From Neonectria sp. B-13 (taxonomy: Eukaryota; Ascomycota; Sordariomycetes; Hypocreales; Nectriaceae), in the NCBI GenBank assembly GCA_002682825.1, contig NOKP01000028.1:124001-188000 (forward strand): a stretch of 64,000 bases of DNA. The letters run 5' to 3'. Numbering within the stretch: the stretch's first letter is position 1; each line of letters opens with the position of its first letter. Of the stretch, positions 21,033 through 32,646 are shown in pieces. Position numbers and translations under genes: made by a program. The notes beneath the pieces were generated by a model, which was given only the letters and a program-made list of their open reading frames with translations, did not search any database and was not told the DNA's origin.

Positions 21033-22157
21033 ATGCCTAACCTGGTTCCAACATCGCCAACAATGCTGGCCGCCGTCGTGGAGCGGTTTGGTCAGCCGTA
21101 CACCATGAAGCAGATCCCTCGCCCGTCATCGCCGAAGGGCCACGACATTCTCATCAAGGTCCTGGCGGCATCATACTGCCATACCGACGCCGTCTTCGCA
21201 TCTGGCGCCTTGTCACAGGAATTACCGCGAATTGGATGCCACGAGTTCGCCGGCGAAGTGGTGACTCTTGGCCCAGACGTGTCAAGCAGTCGAGGCATCT
21301 CACCGGGCGTTCGAGTTGGTGTTCCAGGGCGTGCGTATCATCCCTGTGGCACATGCTACGAGTGCACACATCCTGGTCAAGACGAGATGGGCTACTCCCC
21401 GTATTGCCCTCACGCGGGCAACTTGGGTTTGACGCGAGACGGCGGCTTTCAGGAGTACTGCCTCGTCGACAGTCGCCAAGTTGCTCCACTTCCAGATGGC
21501 TTGTCCGCGATACAGGCCGCACCGTTGATGTGTGCGGGCCTGACAATATGGGCCGCTTTACATCACGAAAGAGTGAAAAACGCCGAAAGGGTGGGAATTA
21601 TCGGGGCTGGGGGAGGGTTGGGACACCTGGGAGTGCAATTTGCCGCACACCTGGGCAAAGAAGTTCTCGCTATCGATGCTAATGATCAATCTCTGGAGCT
21701 CGTACAGCGCATCAAGAACAGCCTAGGCTCAGCAGGTTCACATCTACACATTGCGGACGCCCGCAGCACGGAAATAGACGACATGAGGCTCACGGGCCGA
21801 GACTCGCCTGGGGTGTCGCCAACGGAGCGAGGCCTGGACGCGGTGATTCTACTTCCCGAATCCCAAAGAGCGTTCGACATGGGTATGAAGCTACTCAAGA
21901 ATCACGGGACTATGGTTGTTGTGAGCTTCCCCCAGGAGAAACTCGCCGTCAGCGCCCATGATCTCGTGTTTCGCGACATCAGCGTGGTTGGCAGCTTGGT
22001 AGGGAGGAACCATCAGCTGAGGGAGATGCTCGACTTTGCAATGCAACATAGAGTATCGGCCGAGGTCAAGACGTTTGCTTTCGATCAGCTCAACGAGTTG
22101 GTCAAGAAGAATCATCAAGGGGTGGGAGGAAAGCTGGTGATTGATATGACGCTGTAG
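21033..22157 (+). CDS. Zinc-dependent medium-chain alcohol dehydrogenase 1
   Basis: Cytosolic NAD(P)-dependent alcohol/aldehyde oxidoreductase of the medium-chain (MDR) zinc family. Intronless, 374 residues. The catalytic zinc region reads SYCHTDAVF and GCHEFAGEVV. The structural-zinc lobe has four cysteines (PCGTCYEC, then YCPHAG). The nucleotide-binding glycine motif is GIIGAGGGLGHLG. The structure is complete through the C-terminal GGKLVIDM. It is convergent with the C2H2 regulator gene that ends only 98 bases away. Fungal relatives of this length include ADH1-type and aryl-alcohol-type enzymes; substrate unknown. Confidence 0.93.
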   Translation: MPNLVPTSPTMLAAVVERFGQPYTMKQIPRPSSPKGHDILIKVLAASYCHTDAVFASGALSQELPRIGCHEFAGEVVTLGPDVSSSRGISPGVRVGVPGRAYHPCGTCYECTHPGQDEMGYSPYCPHAGNLGLTRDGGFQEYCLVDSRQVAPLPDGLSAIQAAPLMCAGLTIWAALHHERVKNAERVGIIGAGGGLGHLGVQFAAHLGKEVLAIDANDQSLELVQRIKNSLGSAGSHLHIADARSTEIDDMRLTGRDSPGVSPTERGLDAVILLPESQRAFDMGMKLLKNHGTMVVVSFPQEKLAVSAHDLVFRDISVVGSLVGRNHQLREMLDFAMQHRVSAEVKTFAFDQLNELVKKNHQGVGGKLVIDMTL

Positions 22158-22255
22158 GTGCGCAGAATTCAAGTCAAATCAGTAAACATTGAGACATGAC
22201 AGATCGTTACGTGACGCTACTAATTAATGTACATGCAATAACACGGTACCTTGTA

Positions 22256-24951
22256 TCATTCTCTACCTAACACATCCGCCACAATTGACAATCCGGCTCC
22301 TATCATATGCACTAGTTCAAACACCTGGAAGCCTTTGAACGTCTCTGCCCAAATACGAATAGTCGATGCTGCCAGACGCTGGATACGACGCGCATGGTCT
22401 TGACCAGCATCATCTAGACCTTCATTCCATTCCGTCTCTCGTACGAGGCTGGCCACCATGTTGACAAGCTTGTGCTCGTCGGGGCGTAAAGAGTCTATGC
22501 CTGAAGCCTCGACATCAACAGCAAGCGCCCGCAGCCAGTGGGTAAGTAGAAAAGCGCATTCCAGATTGCAGAGGGAGTGTTGAATACTCCAATTGAGTGT
22601 TTGCGTACGGGCTACAAATGCAATGCCCACGCGGACTGGAACGCTGAGAGCGTGGATGCATTGCAAGACGGCACGGTCGAGGTGAGGTGATCGGTTGCAG
22701 ACATGGACTTTGGCGTTAGTAAAAGCCTGGGCAATGTCCATCGGATCACGAGTCATCAACTGGCGGCCTGGACCTGTGTTTGCATTCAGTCGGATATAGA
22801 CCAGACGAAGGAGCGCTGTAGAGTTGAATCCCAGGGGGCCCTTGGGAGATGATGGATCCAACGTCGACTCGTGAGTCGCCTCCCAAGATTCCTGCCATGC
22901 GCGCAAAGCCGCTTCAATGTTCTTGACAACCTCCATGCTAAGCGAGCTTGTAGAGTCTGCCAGACAGGTCGTGGCATTGCGCACAAAGAAGATCTGCTGC
23001 AAGAGACCGTGAATCAGGACGTAATTCCCAAAGGCAGAGACGGATCCCTCGTGATGGATCGCCACGCCAGAAAGCAGTTGGTTCAGGACCTTTTGGAATG
23101 GCCGCTGAGGCAGTGGCTCAGTCGCACGTATATGGCGCCATAGCTCTGCGTTAGGAGCTTGCCACTCTGATGCGCACGCGGGGAGGCTGATGCGAACTTC
23201 TTGGTTCAAGACCATTGGGGGCACATTGAATGCGACACATTGCAAGTTGAACAGGATGTAGGCCACGAAGAGGGTTCTACGCCGTTCCTCTCGACGGACC
23301 CAGGTCTCCCAGCACGTTTCTCTCGAGGGCGTTTCTTCGAGAGTGCCAATTCCGAACTCGCGAACAAGCATGGCGACTTGGCTGGACATGGCCAGGCCAT
23401 CCCGCACTAGAGCACGATCACCCCATGAAGTCAAAGCCATGAGGACAGTCAGCCCCTGAAGCAGCCGCAGGCCTTTGCGTCCTTGGGACGCGACTGGTGA
23501 CGCGACATCATGAGGACTGTGAGACGCTTGACTCCCCGACATGCCAGGCCCCTTGTGAGGGTTTGCAAAGCCGGCATACCCAGGGGACGTGCTTGTAAGG
23601 CGAGAGAATGCCTCTTCGTCGATCTGGTCGAGTCGCCAGTTGATAAGGGCCTTTGCGGCGCGGTAGAGTTCGAATCCCTTGGCATGCTCGAAGCGGTACA
23701 GAGCTCCGACGGCTGCGAGAGCCAGGATCAGTTCAAGACCGAGGCTCGCGACCGACAGGGAGGCAGTATGGAGGAAAGGCATATGCGCGTGGAAGCCTCG
23801 GAAATAGCCTTCGAGGTACCGAGAAAGCGTCTGTCGCGACGGAAAGGAAAAGGACGAGGACACGGTGCTGTCACAGGCAGATAATTCCTGCACCAGCTTT
23901 TGGTACTCGTCCAAGGAGATCCTCCAAGGACACAGAACGGGATGGTGCTCCGCTGCCGTGAACTGCCGGTAACCTGAGCCCTGCTCGATATCAGGCATCT
24001 GTGACATGGCCGGACGTGATGTTGGCTCCAGCGAGGGAAGCCGGGACGCGGCCAAGTGCGATTGCGCTGGGCCATTTGCCGTTGCTACATGTGCCGGCTG
24101 CTCCATGTACACCTCTGCATGATGCTCAGTTGCCATCACACCAGCCATGCGGTTCAAAGGAGGCAGGACGGCGTATTGCTGCGATATATCCACCAGAGAC
24201 AGGTCCGAATCGAAGAAATTTGCCGGCAGCGGCTGGTCATTGGTAGGGAAGTCGTTCCACAAGAAGGCGAACTCCTCTACTCCTTCCATAGTACCGAGGA
24301 AGAGATCTTGAGCTGGCGGTAACTCGAAGGCTTGAGGCGCTGCGGTGGTCGTCTCCAAGTAGAGCTGCTCGGGTTCCTCGTCGCCGATGTGGTCGCGAAC
24401 AATTGCCTCGCCTGGAAGCTGGCTCTCTGCTTCGAGGAGCAATGCTTCTTGGTCGATTTCATTCTCGGTAGACGTTCGGTCGCTAGCTGGTGGCTCGGGC
24501 TGGATGATCTGTGGCGATTCATGCGACGCGAGTGATGCCGCGTCCGTGGCGTCTTCGGGGGCGGCAGAATCATCTTCATCTTCCTCGCGGTGGTGCTGAC
24601 GATGATGACGGGTCAAGAGATCTCTGTGAGAGAGCCCAACATTGGCTTCCGGTCAGTTCCAAGATATCAATGGCGCGCACCATCTTTTCTCCCCTCACCT
24701 GCGCCAAAGACTTACTGCCGCGAAAACCTCTGTCCGCACCTACACGCAAACGGTTTTTCGTGGGTGTCTACAAGCAAGCACGTCGAACGATCAGTGTCAC
24801 GATACAAAATGAACCAAGATGGCATTCAGAGACGCTTAGGGGGCTTACGGATGCGCTCGTGACGCTGCAGGTGCTCCAGGCGCTTGAACTGCTTGTGACA
24901 AAACTTGCATGGTGCTACCTGGATGCGGGGACGGCCCCTTGCCATTGGCAT
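22256..24951 (-). CDS. C2H2 zinc-finger regulator with fungal-specific TF domain (C2H2-TF1)
   Basis: Nuclear regulator. Exons 24951-24849, 24767-24716 and 24623-22256 give 840 residues in one frame. Exon 1 encodes MPMARGRPRI, then finger 1 (CKFCHKQFKRLEHLQRH). Exon 2 begins THEKPFACRCG and exon 3 completes finger 2 (DLLTRHH..H). An acidic, low-complexity linker rich in E, D and A (residues about 60-250) may be an activation region. The fungal_trans domain follows (FRGFHAHMPFLHTASLS, RRTLFVAYILFNLQ). A shorter relative lies at 39840-42356. Convergent with ADH1; probably a cluster regulator (inference). Confidence 0.9.
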
Positions 24952-26072
24952 ATGAGCCGGTTGAATAACATCAAGTAAGGTGAGTGTGGGCAGGGCGGAG
25001 GAGCAGCGCGCGTTGACAAGGTGAGGGTGATGATGGATGATGCGGATGAGAAACTACACGTTGCTGCAGGGACACGATGGCTGTGGTTGTTCCCCGCGCG
25101 CTCACGTGTTTGTTCATTTTGCTGTTGAATCCGCCCTAGCTTCCGCAAAGCCTCAATGTCACCGTTGGGTAATAAATATCATGTTCATATCGTTCGAATG
25201 GATGAGACACACATCAGGCAGTCTTTCAGCGCGCAGTGAGATTCATAGTCGATATTGGCCAGAAGGTATAAGACCTGTGCATTTGTGAAATGACATGGTT
25301 CGACAGCTTTGAATCGATGCATGGTGATTAATTTCTTTACATTTTTGTTCACCAAACATGTCCTTTGTTCGGACGTCGCGGACAGGTAGACTATAGGGTA
25401 GCCCTCACAGGGAAATCTTTTATTCCTTCGTACGTGTCCCCTTTCTCCTCTTTCTCGGCGTAACGATCTGAATCACCAGCCCAAGCTAGTCTCATTCCGC
25501 CTCGTGCTACAGTCTAAGCGACTGCTAGCCTTTCATATCACTGGTAGACTCCATGCTTTAGACTCGCCGCCTGCTTTAGGGTGGGCTGTCTCTTTTCTTC
25601 TCCATGGCGAAATATCTCCACCTAATTTCTACTCCAACAATTTATAATGGTCGCCAGGTGCAACCAATGGAGCTTCCTAGAAAATCAGGCCCACTGCAAA
25701 AGGCCCCACGAAGCTCAGGCACATATTTTATCTGGGGGGATATTCGGAGTAAAGCTGATACAACGGCCCTGTTCCCTTTTCAGCGCATTCAAGGGGCACT
25801 CAGTCTCAGGTATTCGAGGTAACTCGTTGATCTTAGGCGGAAGGGTGGTGTGGAGCCGTGCGGGGATCATTTCTCCCCCATACTCGTGAACTTAGCCAGA
25901 AGCTTGGAGGGGCGGAGTGACGGAGAGGACGGAGTGACGGAACGACGGACTGTCCATGGCTACTGATTGTCTTTATAGGTGCATAGCTCGGTTCATTGTT
26001 GCAATAGCTCTAAACAAACCCATACCCTGGTGAAATAATCACAACCTGAACCACCCGGAAGACAGAAGAATA
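24952..26072. other. Intergenic: promoters of C2H2-TF1 and ADH2
   Basis: About 1.1 kb between divergent genes. It contains CGG-rich repeats at 25913-25949, listed separately. Short frames at 25604-25889 have no motif. Confidence 0.55.
25913..25949. promoter_or_regulatory. CGGAGTGACGGA direct repeats upstream of ADH2
   Basis: The 12-base phrase CGGAGTGACGGA occurs at 25913-25924 and 25930-25941, followed by ACGACGGA. Multiple CGG triplets are the usual half-sites of Zn2Cys6 regulators. It lies about 125-160 bases before the ADH2 start. That it is an operator is inference. Confidence 0.5.
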
Positions 26073-27274
26073 ATGCCGTCGGAAACATCAATGCGGGCTG
26101 TTGTCTTCAAGGGGGTAGGCAAGGTGGCCGTGGAGCAGCGCAGAGTCCCTACGATCCAGGATCCCCGCGACGCCATCGTTAAAGTGAGCGTTGCGGCTCT
26201 CTGCGGAAGTGACTTGCACTGGTATCGAGGACATCAGAAGATCCCGACCGGATTTATCCCAGGGCATGAGTTCGCCGGCGTCGTTCATCAAGTAGGAAGT
26301 CAAGTCACTGGCCTCGAGATCGGTGACGCCGTCGTGGTAACTATGCATTCCCTGTCCTACCCTTCACTCTTTAGACCCCGACTGTAAGCCAACTGATCTC
26401 ATATGCATAGGCAACATTTACTACGCAATGTGGAGATTGCTTCTACTGTAAGAAGAAACAAACGAGCCGGTGTGAGCATAGTTATCTTTTTGGTGAGACT
26501 CTTGCAAGTATCCACATGTAGGTGACCAGAGAGTTAATATGGCCTTCAAAATCAGGAAACAGTGCTGGCACGACAAGCATTGATGGCGGCCAGGCAGAAT
26601 ATGTTAGGGTGCCGTTCGCCAGCTCCACGCTTGTCCCTAAGCCGGCCTCCATCCCGGACAAGATGTTGGTCCTAATGGGCGACATCTTTCCGACAGGGTA
26701 CTTTTGTGCTGCTCGCTTCTTGAAGCCTCTCCCCAGAGAAGAAGCCAAATCAGCCTGCACCGTCGTGGTCGGGTGTGGCCCAGTGGGAATCTGCGCCATT
26801 GCAGCTGCGTCCAAATGGTGCGACAACATCTTCGCCGTGGACATGGTCCCAGAACGTCTCGCAGAGGCAGAGAGACTCGGCGCCAAGCCTCTCCTGCTCA
26901 CAGATAATCCAGCCGCCAAAGTGTTGGCTGCGACTGACGGCCGCGGCGCTGATGTAGTGTTAGAGGTTGTTGGGACCCCAGCGGCCATGCAGCTTTGTGT
27001 GGACATGGTGCGCCCATTCGGCAGCATCAGCAGTGTGGGAGTGCAGACGGATACAGTGTCATTTCACGGGCCTACGCTGTATGCCAAGAATGTCACCATC
27101 GCTTGGGGCCGGTGTCCGGTTCGTGGTATCTTTGAGGAGGCACTTGAACGCCTGATTGAAGTCCAAGACAAGGTGGCGTTCTTATGTGAATGCCACATGA
27201 AGCTCGAGCAGGCTTCAGAGGCATATGAGCTTTTCAACGATCGAAAAGTCCATAAAGTACTGCTGACTCTGTGA
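26073..27274 (+). CDS. Zinc-dependent medium-chain alcohol dehydrogenase 2
   Basis: MDR-family zinc oxidoreductase of the threonine/polyol-dehydrogenase-like group. Exons 26073-26336, 26411-26492 and 26556-27274 give 354 residues. Catalytic zinc residues lie in ALCGSDLHWYRG and GHEFAGVVHQVG. The structural zinc lobe QCGDCFYCKKKQTSRCEH is carried by the middle exon. The cofactor motif is VVGCGPVGICAIAAA, followed by an acidic residue (VDM) that favours NAD. It is complete to KVHKVLLTL. The MBL2 gene ends 182 bases downstream on the other strand. A different subfamily from ADH1, so it probably serves another step. Confidence 0.92.
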
Positions 27275-27456
27275 GCTATTGGCTATCACATGGGAAAACG
27301 GGAGCAATTCGCGACGTGTCGAAGGCCGATTGGGTATCGGGTGGTCAGGCGATGAGTGCATAGTAGATGAAACGAAATTGTTGGTCATCTAAATGACGCG
27401 TTCTTCACTGTTTACTGTGTACTTAATGAGCCAAAACTGCCTGCTCAGCAACAAGA

Positions 27457-28847
27457 TCATTTCTCAACATTCGTGAATCCACAATCTGATTTCCAGGTAA
27501 CAAGTTTGCCTTTCCGCCATAACCCAGTCACCAGTGGATCGCGCCCCGGCTTGCTACCCTTAGGAAGTTCATTGAGGAAAGCCCAGCGCGACCTTTCCTT
27601 GTACCCTAGGGACTTCCACTCATTGATATCTCTCGCTGGTTCGTCGTTCAGTAGTGGCAGGATGTTGAACAGGACGTCATCGTGAGCAAGACATATGAAG
27701 ACCCCCGGATGTGCATCTATAGCCTGAAGCATGTTGACGCTTGATTGAGCAATGTCGCCGAAACTGTATGCACTGCCGGGTTCTAATGAAACCTCATAGA
27801 ATGGCCGAGTCCGAGATTGATCGGGGCCTCTCTTACTGACGCCCTTCGACGCGGGGTGATGAGTCGTAAACATAGAGCACGGGCAGGGGCGAGGATAATA
27901 AGCATCCAGCTCTTCCGTGGGAATATTCAGGGGCAATGGCAGAAAGGCAGTCGGCCGAAAAGCTCCGGCATAGTGACAGCAATCACCTCCCATGAAGACA
28001 AATGTGTCCGGTGTTGTTCGAGCCAGTCCGCAGATGTGTCCCAGGGCATGCTGTAGCGCGGTTAGTCAGAGGTGAACATCAATCTTGAAATTGGAAGCAC
28101 GAACACCAGGAACATCAAGGAGGTAGAATGACCCGTCCCCGAAGTAATCATGTGCAGGGAATCCTGCGACCGTCAAGTTGAATTCTGGCTCGTGTACTCG
28201 ATGTCCTCTTCAAGCCAAGAATAAGCTGGGGCTTTCAAAGTTATGGACTCGTGGACTTACTCTAGATCGCTGGCAAGAACGAAGCTATCTGGGTTCGCCG
28301 GCCAGCCTGGCACAAACTCAGCAGTAAAGCCTGGCCCGACCACAATGTCTGTCGTTGGCGGAAACTTGGACCCGTCGCCGATATGGTCCCAGTGCCAGTG
28401 GCTCCATACAATTGCCTCTGGGTAGACACAATGTTAGCCGATTAATGTGTACGAGCGAAGGCGTATGCAACAAATCAGATGCAGGTTCTTACTCAGGTCG
28501 GTCAGATTGAAGCCGGCAGAAGTGAGGATCTCATCCACGCCTTTGGCGATATGGATTGCGGGGATGCAGTCTCCAATCATCCTCTGCGTCCGAGGTGAGC
28601 CATTCCAAAAGTCCTTTCGAGAGCCGCAGTCAAAGAGGACATGTTCAGATCCTGACGGGGTCGTGTGCTCCAGCAGAAAGCACATTGTTTTAAAGTTGAG
28701 CTTCTCATGGCCAGCAATCGGTGGCTGGACGAATGCTCGAGCATCACACACCATGCGAGTAGTCGTGTCGATGGCTCGTACTCTTACCGTCTTCGACGAG
28801 GCGGGGAGGTTTAGACTGGGGGCTGGGAGAGGCACGATGTCTGCCAT
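27457..28847 (-). CDS. Metallo-beta-lactamase-fold hydrolase 2 (MBL2)
   Basis: Zinc hydrolase of the metallo-beta-lactamase superfamily, same subfamily as the gene at 42408-43830. Exons 28847-28493, 28417-28261, 28207-28105 and 28050-27457 give 402 residues. The N-terminal strand region ends with LFDCGSRKDFW. The metal motif SHWHWDHIGDG is completed by splicing. Next come a conserved LDVPGH-ALGHICGLART junction, FVFMGGDCCHYAG with the bridging Asp, and CLAHDD with the final His. The C-terminal segment around GYKERSRWAFLNELP is shared with MBL3. Likely cleaves a cyclic ester, amide or related bond; the substrate is not known. A triple 30-base repeat with TGACTCA cores lies about 290-380 bases upstream. 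Confidence 0.9.
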
Positions 28848-29399
28848 CTTCTCGGGATTGTTTTACTTGAGAATAGTTCAATACAAGTAATCACACCCCG
28901 AAGATTAAAGAGTAAACCTATGAACAGGACAACCTGGCTAATTTATCGTTCTTCCCAGACCATCGGCTCTACTCCGAGGTGTATTCAAGGAACGCAGGCG
29001 TTCTCCACATTCTCCACGCTTTGAGACCCGGGGTAGATAAAACGAGGAGATATTGCCCCGCACTTCAGGACGCTACGCAAATTTGATCTCTCAGCTGACT
29101 TGATACGAGAGGGGGAGTCTGGAGGAGGTTGATTGTAACGGGAGGGTAGTATGCTGACTCATGTGTAACTGGAGGGTAGTATCCCGACTCATGTGTAACG
29201 GGGGGGTAGTATCCTGACTCATGCATTGCCACCACGATTGCCGCTCGGTCTCAGCCGATATTGTCTACCGGATCAGCAGGATCAAGGCCATCTCAACACA
29301 AGAACTCTGACAATCTAACACAATCAGCGAACACACCGCTGACATAATATCTATAAGGGTTTATATATATGTAAAGTAGTGTATTGTCAACCTTACTTA
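28848..29399. other. Intergenic: MBL2 upstream region
   Basis: Holds the MBL2 promoter and the three tandem 30-base repeats listed separately. No gene seen. Confidence 0.55.
29134..29223. repeat. Three tandem 30-bp units with TGACTCAT cores
   Basis: Units at 29134-29163, 29164-29193 and 29194-29223 each run from TGTAAC through GGGTAGTAT to CTGACTCATG, with one to three differences. Units 1 and 3 contain TGACTCA, the recognition site of Gcn4/CpcA-type bZIP regulators; unit 2 has CGACTCA. They lie 287-376 bases upstream of the MBL2 start. A regulatory role is inference. Confidence 0.75.
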
Positions 29400-30203
29400 T
29401 TAAATCCCAGCCAAGTCTTTTACTCGCTGTCTTGAGTCATATTCCTCGGTACTCAATGGAGTCATCAATGCCCCGGCCGTTCTTGTGTAGATAACATCCT
29501 CATTTGGTCGCACGTAGTAGACAAGCCATGCATTCTGAACATCATTGGAACCAGAAGGTAGTAATTTCTCGTCAATCTTGGACCCGGAGGGGTCTGGGGT
29601 GATACCTTCAGTGAAGACTGACAAGGCTGTGCCAAATAACACGAGCGCTTCTGTGGTGTAGGAAGAATTGACAACAACCGTCTAAGATGGAAATTTTAGT
29701 CTTTGTTCATCATGCATAATGGTAAAAGAAATCTGGATCTCATGAACCTACCAAAGTTGACCATTTGTTCTCAATTGGCTCGCCCCTGGAGACGACCCGC
29801 AGCTCATCTTTTCCTGGGGCAGCAAACTCGTGCATCTCACTGAGATATTTCTCCCAGGGCAGTTCAACACCATGACTAAGATTCTTGAATACGGTATGAG
29901 AGAGCTCATGGAGGGTTTCCATGACCCTTTTTATTGTACCAAGTGCCGGAGAAGAAGATGTCGCAAGATCGGTCTTCTGGATCTTAATGTTTTCCTGCTA
30001 ACAGAATATGAGTCACATCGATCTCAACCCTACCCAATTAAGGTGTTACGGATGAGACTTACAAGACTGGCGACTTCATTGTGTTGAAAGTGATCCTGCA
30101 GACCATTGATAATGAAGCCCGGATCCCGCCTAGCAAGGATTTCGCGAACAGCAGGCAGCCCACTGAAATCTTGAAGATTCTGGTAGCTGATTGTTGAGAG
30201 CAT
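29400..30203 (-). CDS. Hypothetical soluble protein (221 residues)
   Basis: Exons 30203-30063, 29994-29752 and 29681-29400 close in one frame with good GTAAGT/GTAGGT donors and TAG/CAG acceptors. The sequence starts MLSTISYQNLQDFSG, has a helical middle (VMETLHELSHTVFKNLSHG) and a C-terminal half with strands (TVVVNSSYTTEALVLFG, AWLVYYVRP). There is no signal peptide or membrane segment. The frame is open upstream of the chosen ATG to an acceptor-like TTAG, so a further 5' exon is possible. No family recognised. It is divergent from the OYE gene at 30640 and lies inside the catabolic block. Confidence 0.65.
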
Positions 30204-30639
30204 CTCGTCGGTTTTCGTGTTAAACTTGCATGGAACCTAAGTTGGTAACTTTAATCACCGAAACACGCGGCAACTCAGGCCTTCAAGGGGGAAAGGTATG
30301 GCATCGAGACCAACATATGTCTACAAAAATTCTGGCCTGCCCATTACCATTAGCGTCTCTCACTCTCTCTTACGATCCGTGATGTGGAGAAGTGCGATTG
30401 AAAGAGCGTGGGGAGAAAATTAGTAATGTACTAGTAGGGAAGTGGAGGTTGGGGTATTAAATCTAACTGCAATTGTCCCACTACCGGAAGGGCCTGCTCA
30501 AGCTAAGGCTCAGTAATATGAGTCGTCTACATCCATGCCACATCAACCTGCTATGTGAGCTTGAATAAGACTGTATCTCACGATACTCTTTGTTGTCGTT
30601 GCTGATCCCTCGCTACCCTGTCTGAAGAAAAAAGCAAAC
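30204..30639. promoter_or_regulatory. Divergent promoter between hypothetical protein and OYE gene
   Basis: Region of 436 bases between two divergently read genes. It may contain an extra 5' exon of the minus-strand gene (acceptor-like TTAG at about 30228-30231). No repeated operator recognised. Confidence 0.4.
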
Positions 30640-31971
30640 ATGGGGCCAGACTTTCAGAACCTGCTGGAGCCATTGGCGATAGGCGACCTCCAGTTAAAGA
30701 ACCGGGTGATAATGGCGTCGCTGACGAGAAACCGCGACAATGTCCCTCGGGAAAATTTACACGTACCGTACTACGCCGAGCGTTCCGGAACTGGATTAAT
30801 TGTAAGGGTTCTCCAAGGTCCAATCGCCAACCAGCTTGATTGCTAACCCAGATCAGATTTCCGAGGCCGCTTTGATCTGCCCTCAGGGGGTTGAATGGAC
30901 TTTTATGCCGGGAATCTATTCACAAGAACATGTCAACGGCTGGAAGAAAGTCACCGAGGCAGTCCATGAGCGCGGCGGCTTAATCTTCTGCCAACTGCAC
31001 CATGTCGGCCGCGTGGCACATCCTGGAACGCGGGTCCAGAGAGAGTCTGGTGAACCTGTCCCGGGCCCGTCTGCGATTGCCGCACGAGGAGGCAAGTTTC
31101 GCAATGTGCCTGGAGCTCCCGGCTATGTCGTACCAACTCCAATTGATGATCCAGAGAAGATCATCGAGCTGTACGGCCGGGCATCACGCCTTGCTAAGGA
31201 GGCAGGGTTCGACGGGGTGGAGATCCATAACGCCAACGGATACCTACCAATGCAATTCCTCGAGTCTCATAGCAACCACAGGCAAGATAAATGGGGCGGA
31301 TCTCTCGAGAGAAGGATGCAGTTCTCTTTGGCTTGTCTGGCCAAGATGAACGAACATTTTCCGTGGAGCCGCATAGGAGTCAAGATTGCTCCTTGTGGGG
31401 GATACAACGACATGGGAGAACTTGATGCCGATGGCAAGCCGTCCGTCGAGGCTGCAATGGCAACTTATGGCGGCTTTTGCACCGAACTAGATAAGCTCGG
31501 CCTTGCTTATGTCCAGGTCATGCGCTGGTGGGCGTCTTACGACTTGATGATTGACGGACTACCACGCGGAATTCGATGGGACCCAATTACCTATCTGCGA
31601 CCAATCCTCAAGAATACACTTCTTTTCGGCAATACGGCATTTGAACCGTCAGAAGCAGACGAGTTGATCAAAAATGGGCTTATGGATGGAGTTGTGATTG
31701 GGCGACCGCTACTCTACAATCCTGACTACGTTGAAAAGCTCCAGTCTGGCCGGGCCGGGAGTCTCTATCATGAACAGCCGGGTGACGAGCATTGGTGGTA
31801 GTAAGTGGACTCAAAATCTCCTCTTTGGACAAACCTAAGCTAACTACAACTTCTACTTGAAGCAAGTGGCGGAACAACGACAAACGAGATGGATATCTTA
31901 ACTGGGCTGGGCGTGCTATCATCCCACAGACATTGGCTTCCAAAGATAGGCTTAGTCTGATACACGACTAG
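30640..31971 (+). CDS. Old yellow enzyme family FMN oxidoreductase
   Basis: NAD(P)H-dependent flavin ene-reductase of the OYE family, which reduces alpha,beta-unsaturated carbonyl compounds. Exons 30640-30801, 30857-31800 and 31863-31971 give 404 residues. The N-terminal barrel reads LLEPLAIGDLQLKNRVIMAS with LTRNRDN. The substrate/FMN region has FCQLHHVGRVAHPG, the paired active-site motif HNANGYLPMQF, and NHRQDKWGGSLERRMQF. The phosphate-binding loop near GLMDGVVIGRPLLYNPD is present. The third exon restores the expected C-terminal tail. The acceptor of intron 1 must be the second CAG (ending 30856) to keep frame. Neighbours suggest a step on an unsaturated lactone or ketone (inference). 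Confidence 0.93.
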
Positions 31972-32646
31972 AATTAAGCCGAAAATAACGCGAGAAGACT
32001 GAAAGTTACCAGAAGAGCACCAGTTTGTGTTGAGGGATATACGGACTGTCGTATCCTTTTGTATATTCGGTCTACGTGCAAGAAGTGCAAGATCATGACT
32101 TAATAAATGGAAAGTGGATGGAACCTTATCGAATCAGACAGAAAACATGCTACCCGGCAAAATAACATCATACCAAGCACATAGATCGCTTCGGAGACGT
32201 ATACACACGTGTCACAGTTATCTCTACTGTGTACTTGCCACGATTTCTTGCAAACTGCGTACATACATCTGCCGTTTCAGAGCATTGAATCTTACAAATA
32301 ACATCTCCCAAGTCAAGCGCGACGACCTTCTCATTTGTTTGTGCCGAATTGACGTGTGAACTCAATAGCTCAGTCCCATCCAAGCTCGATGGAACTTGTA
32401 GTGTAGTAGAGGATGGCATTACCTGGCCTAGGAAAGGTACAGGCGAGCATGTCAAGTAAGTACCCTCCTCTACAAATAAGTACTTCCCCGCGTCACTGAT
32501 TGGTAAGGTTATAAGGCTGTGGAATGAAATCTATTTATGTAATGCTACAATACCAAATGGGATGCCTCAAGACTTTGCTCAGCTTAAAGGACACGCCGCG
32601 AGTTGAGGTTAGTGAGGTGAGATATCATTCCACCTATAGAGCTAGA
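31972..32646. other. Intergenic between convergent OYE and MFS2 genes
   Basis: Carries the 3' ends of both genes. No additional gene supported. Confidence 0.55.
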
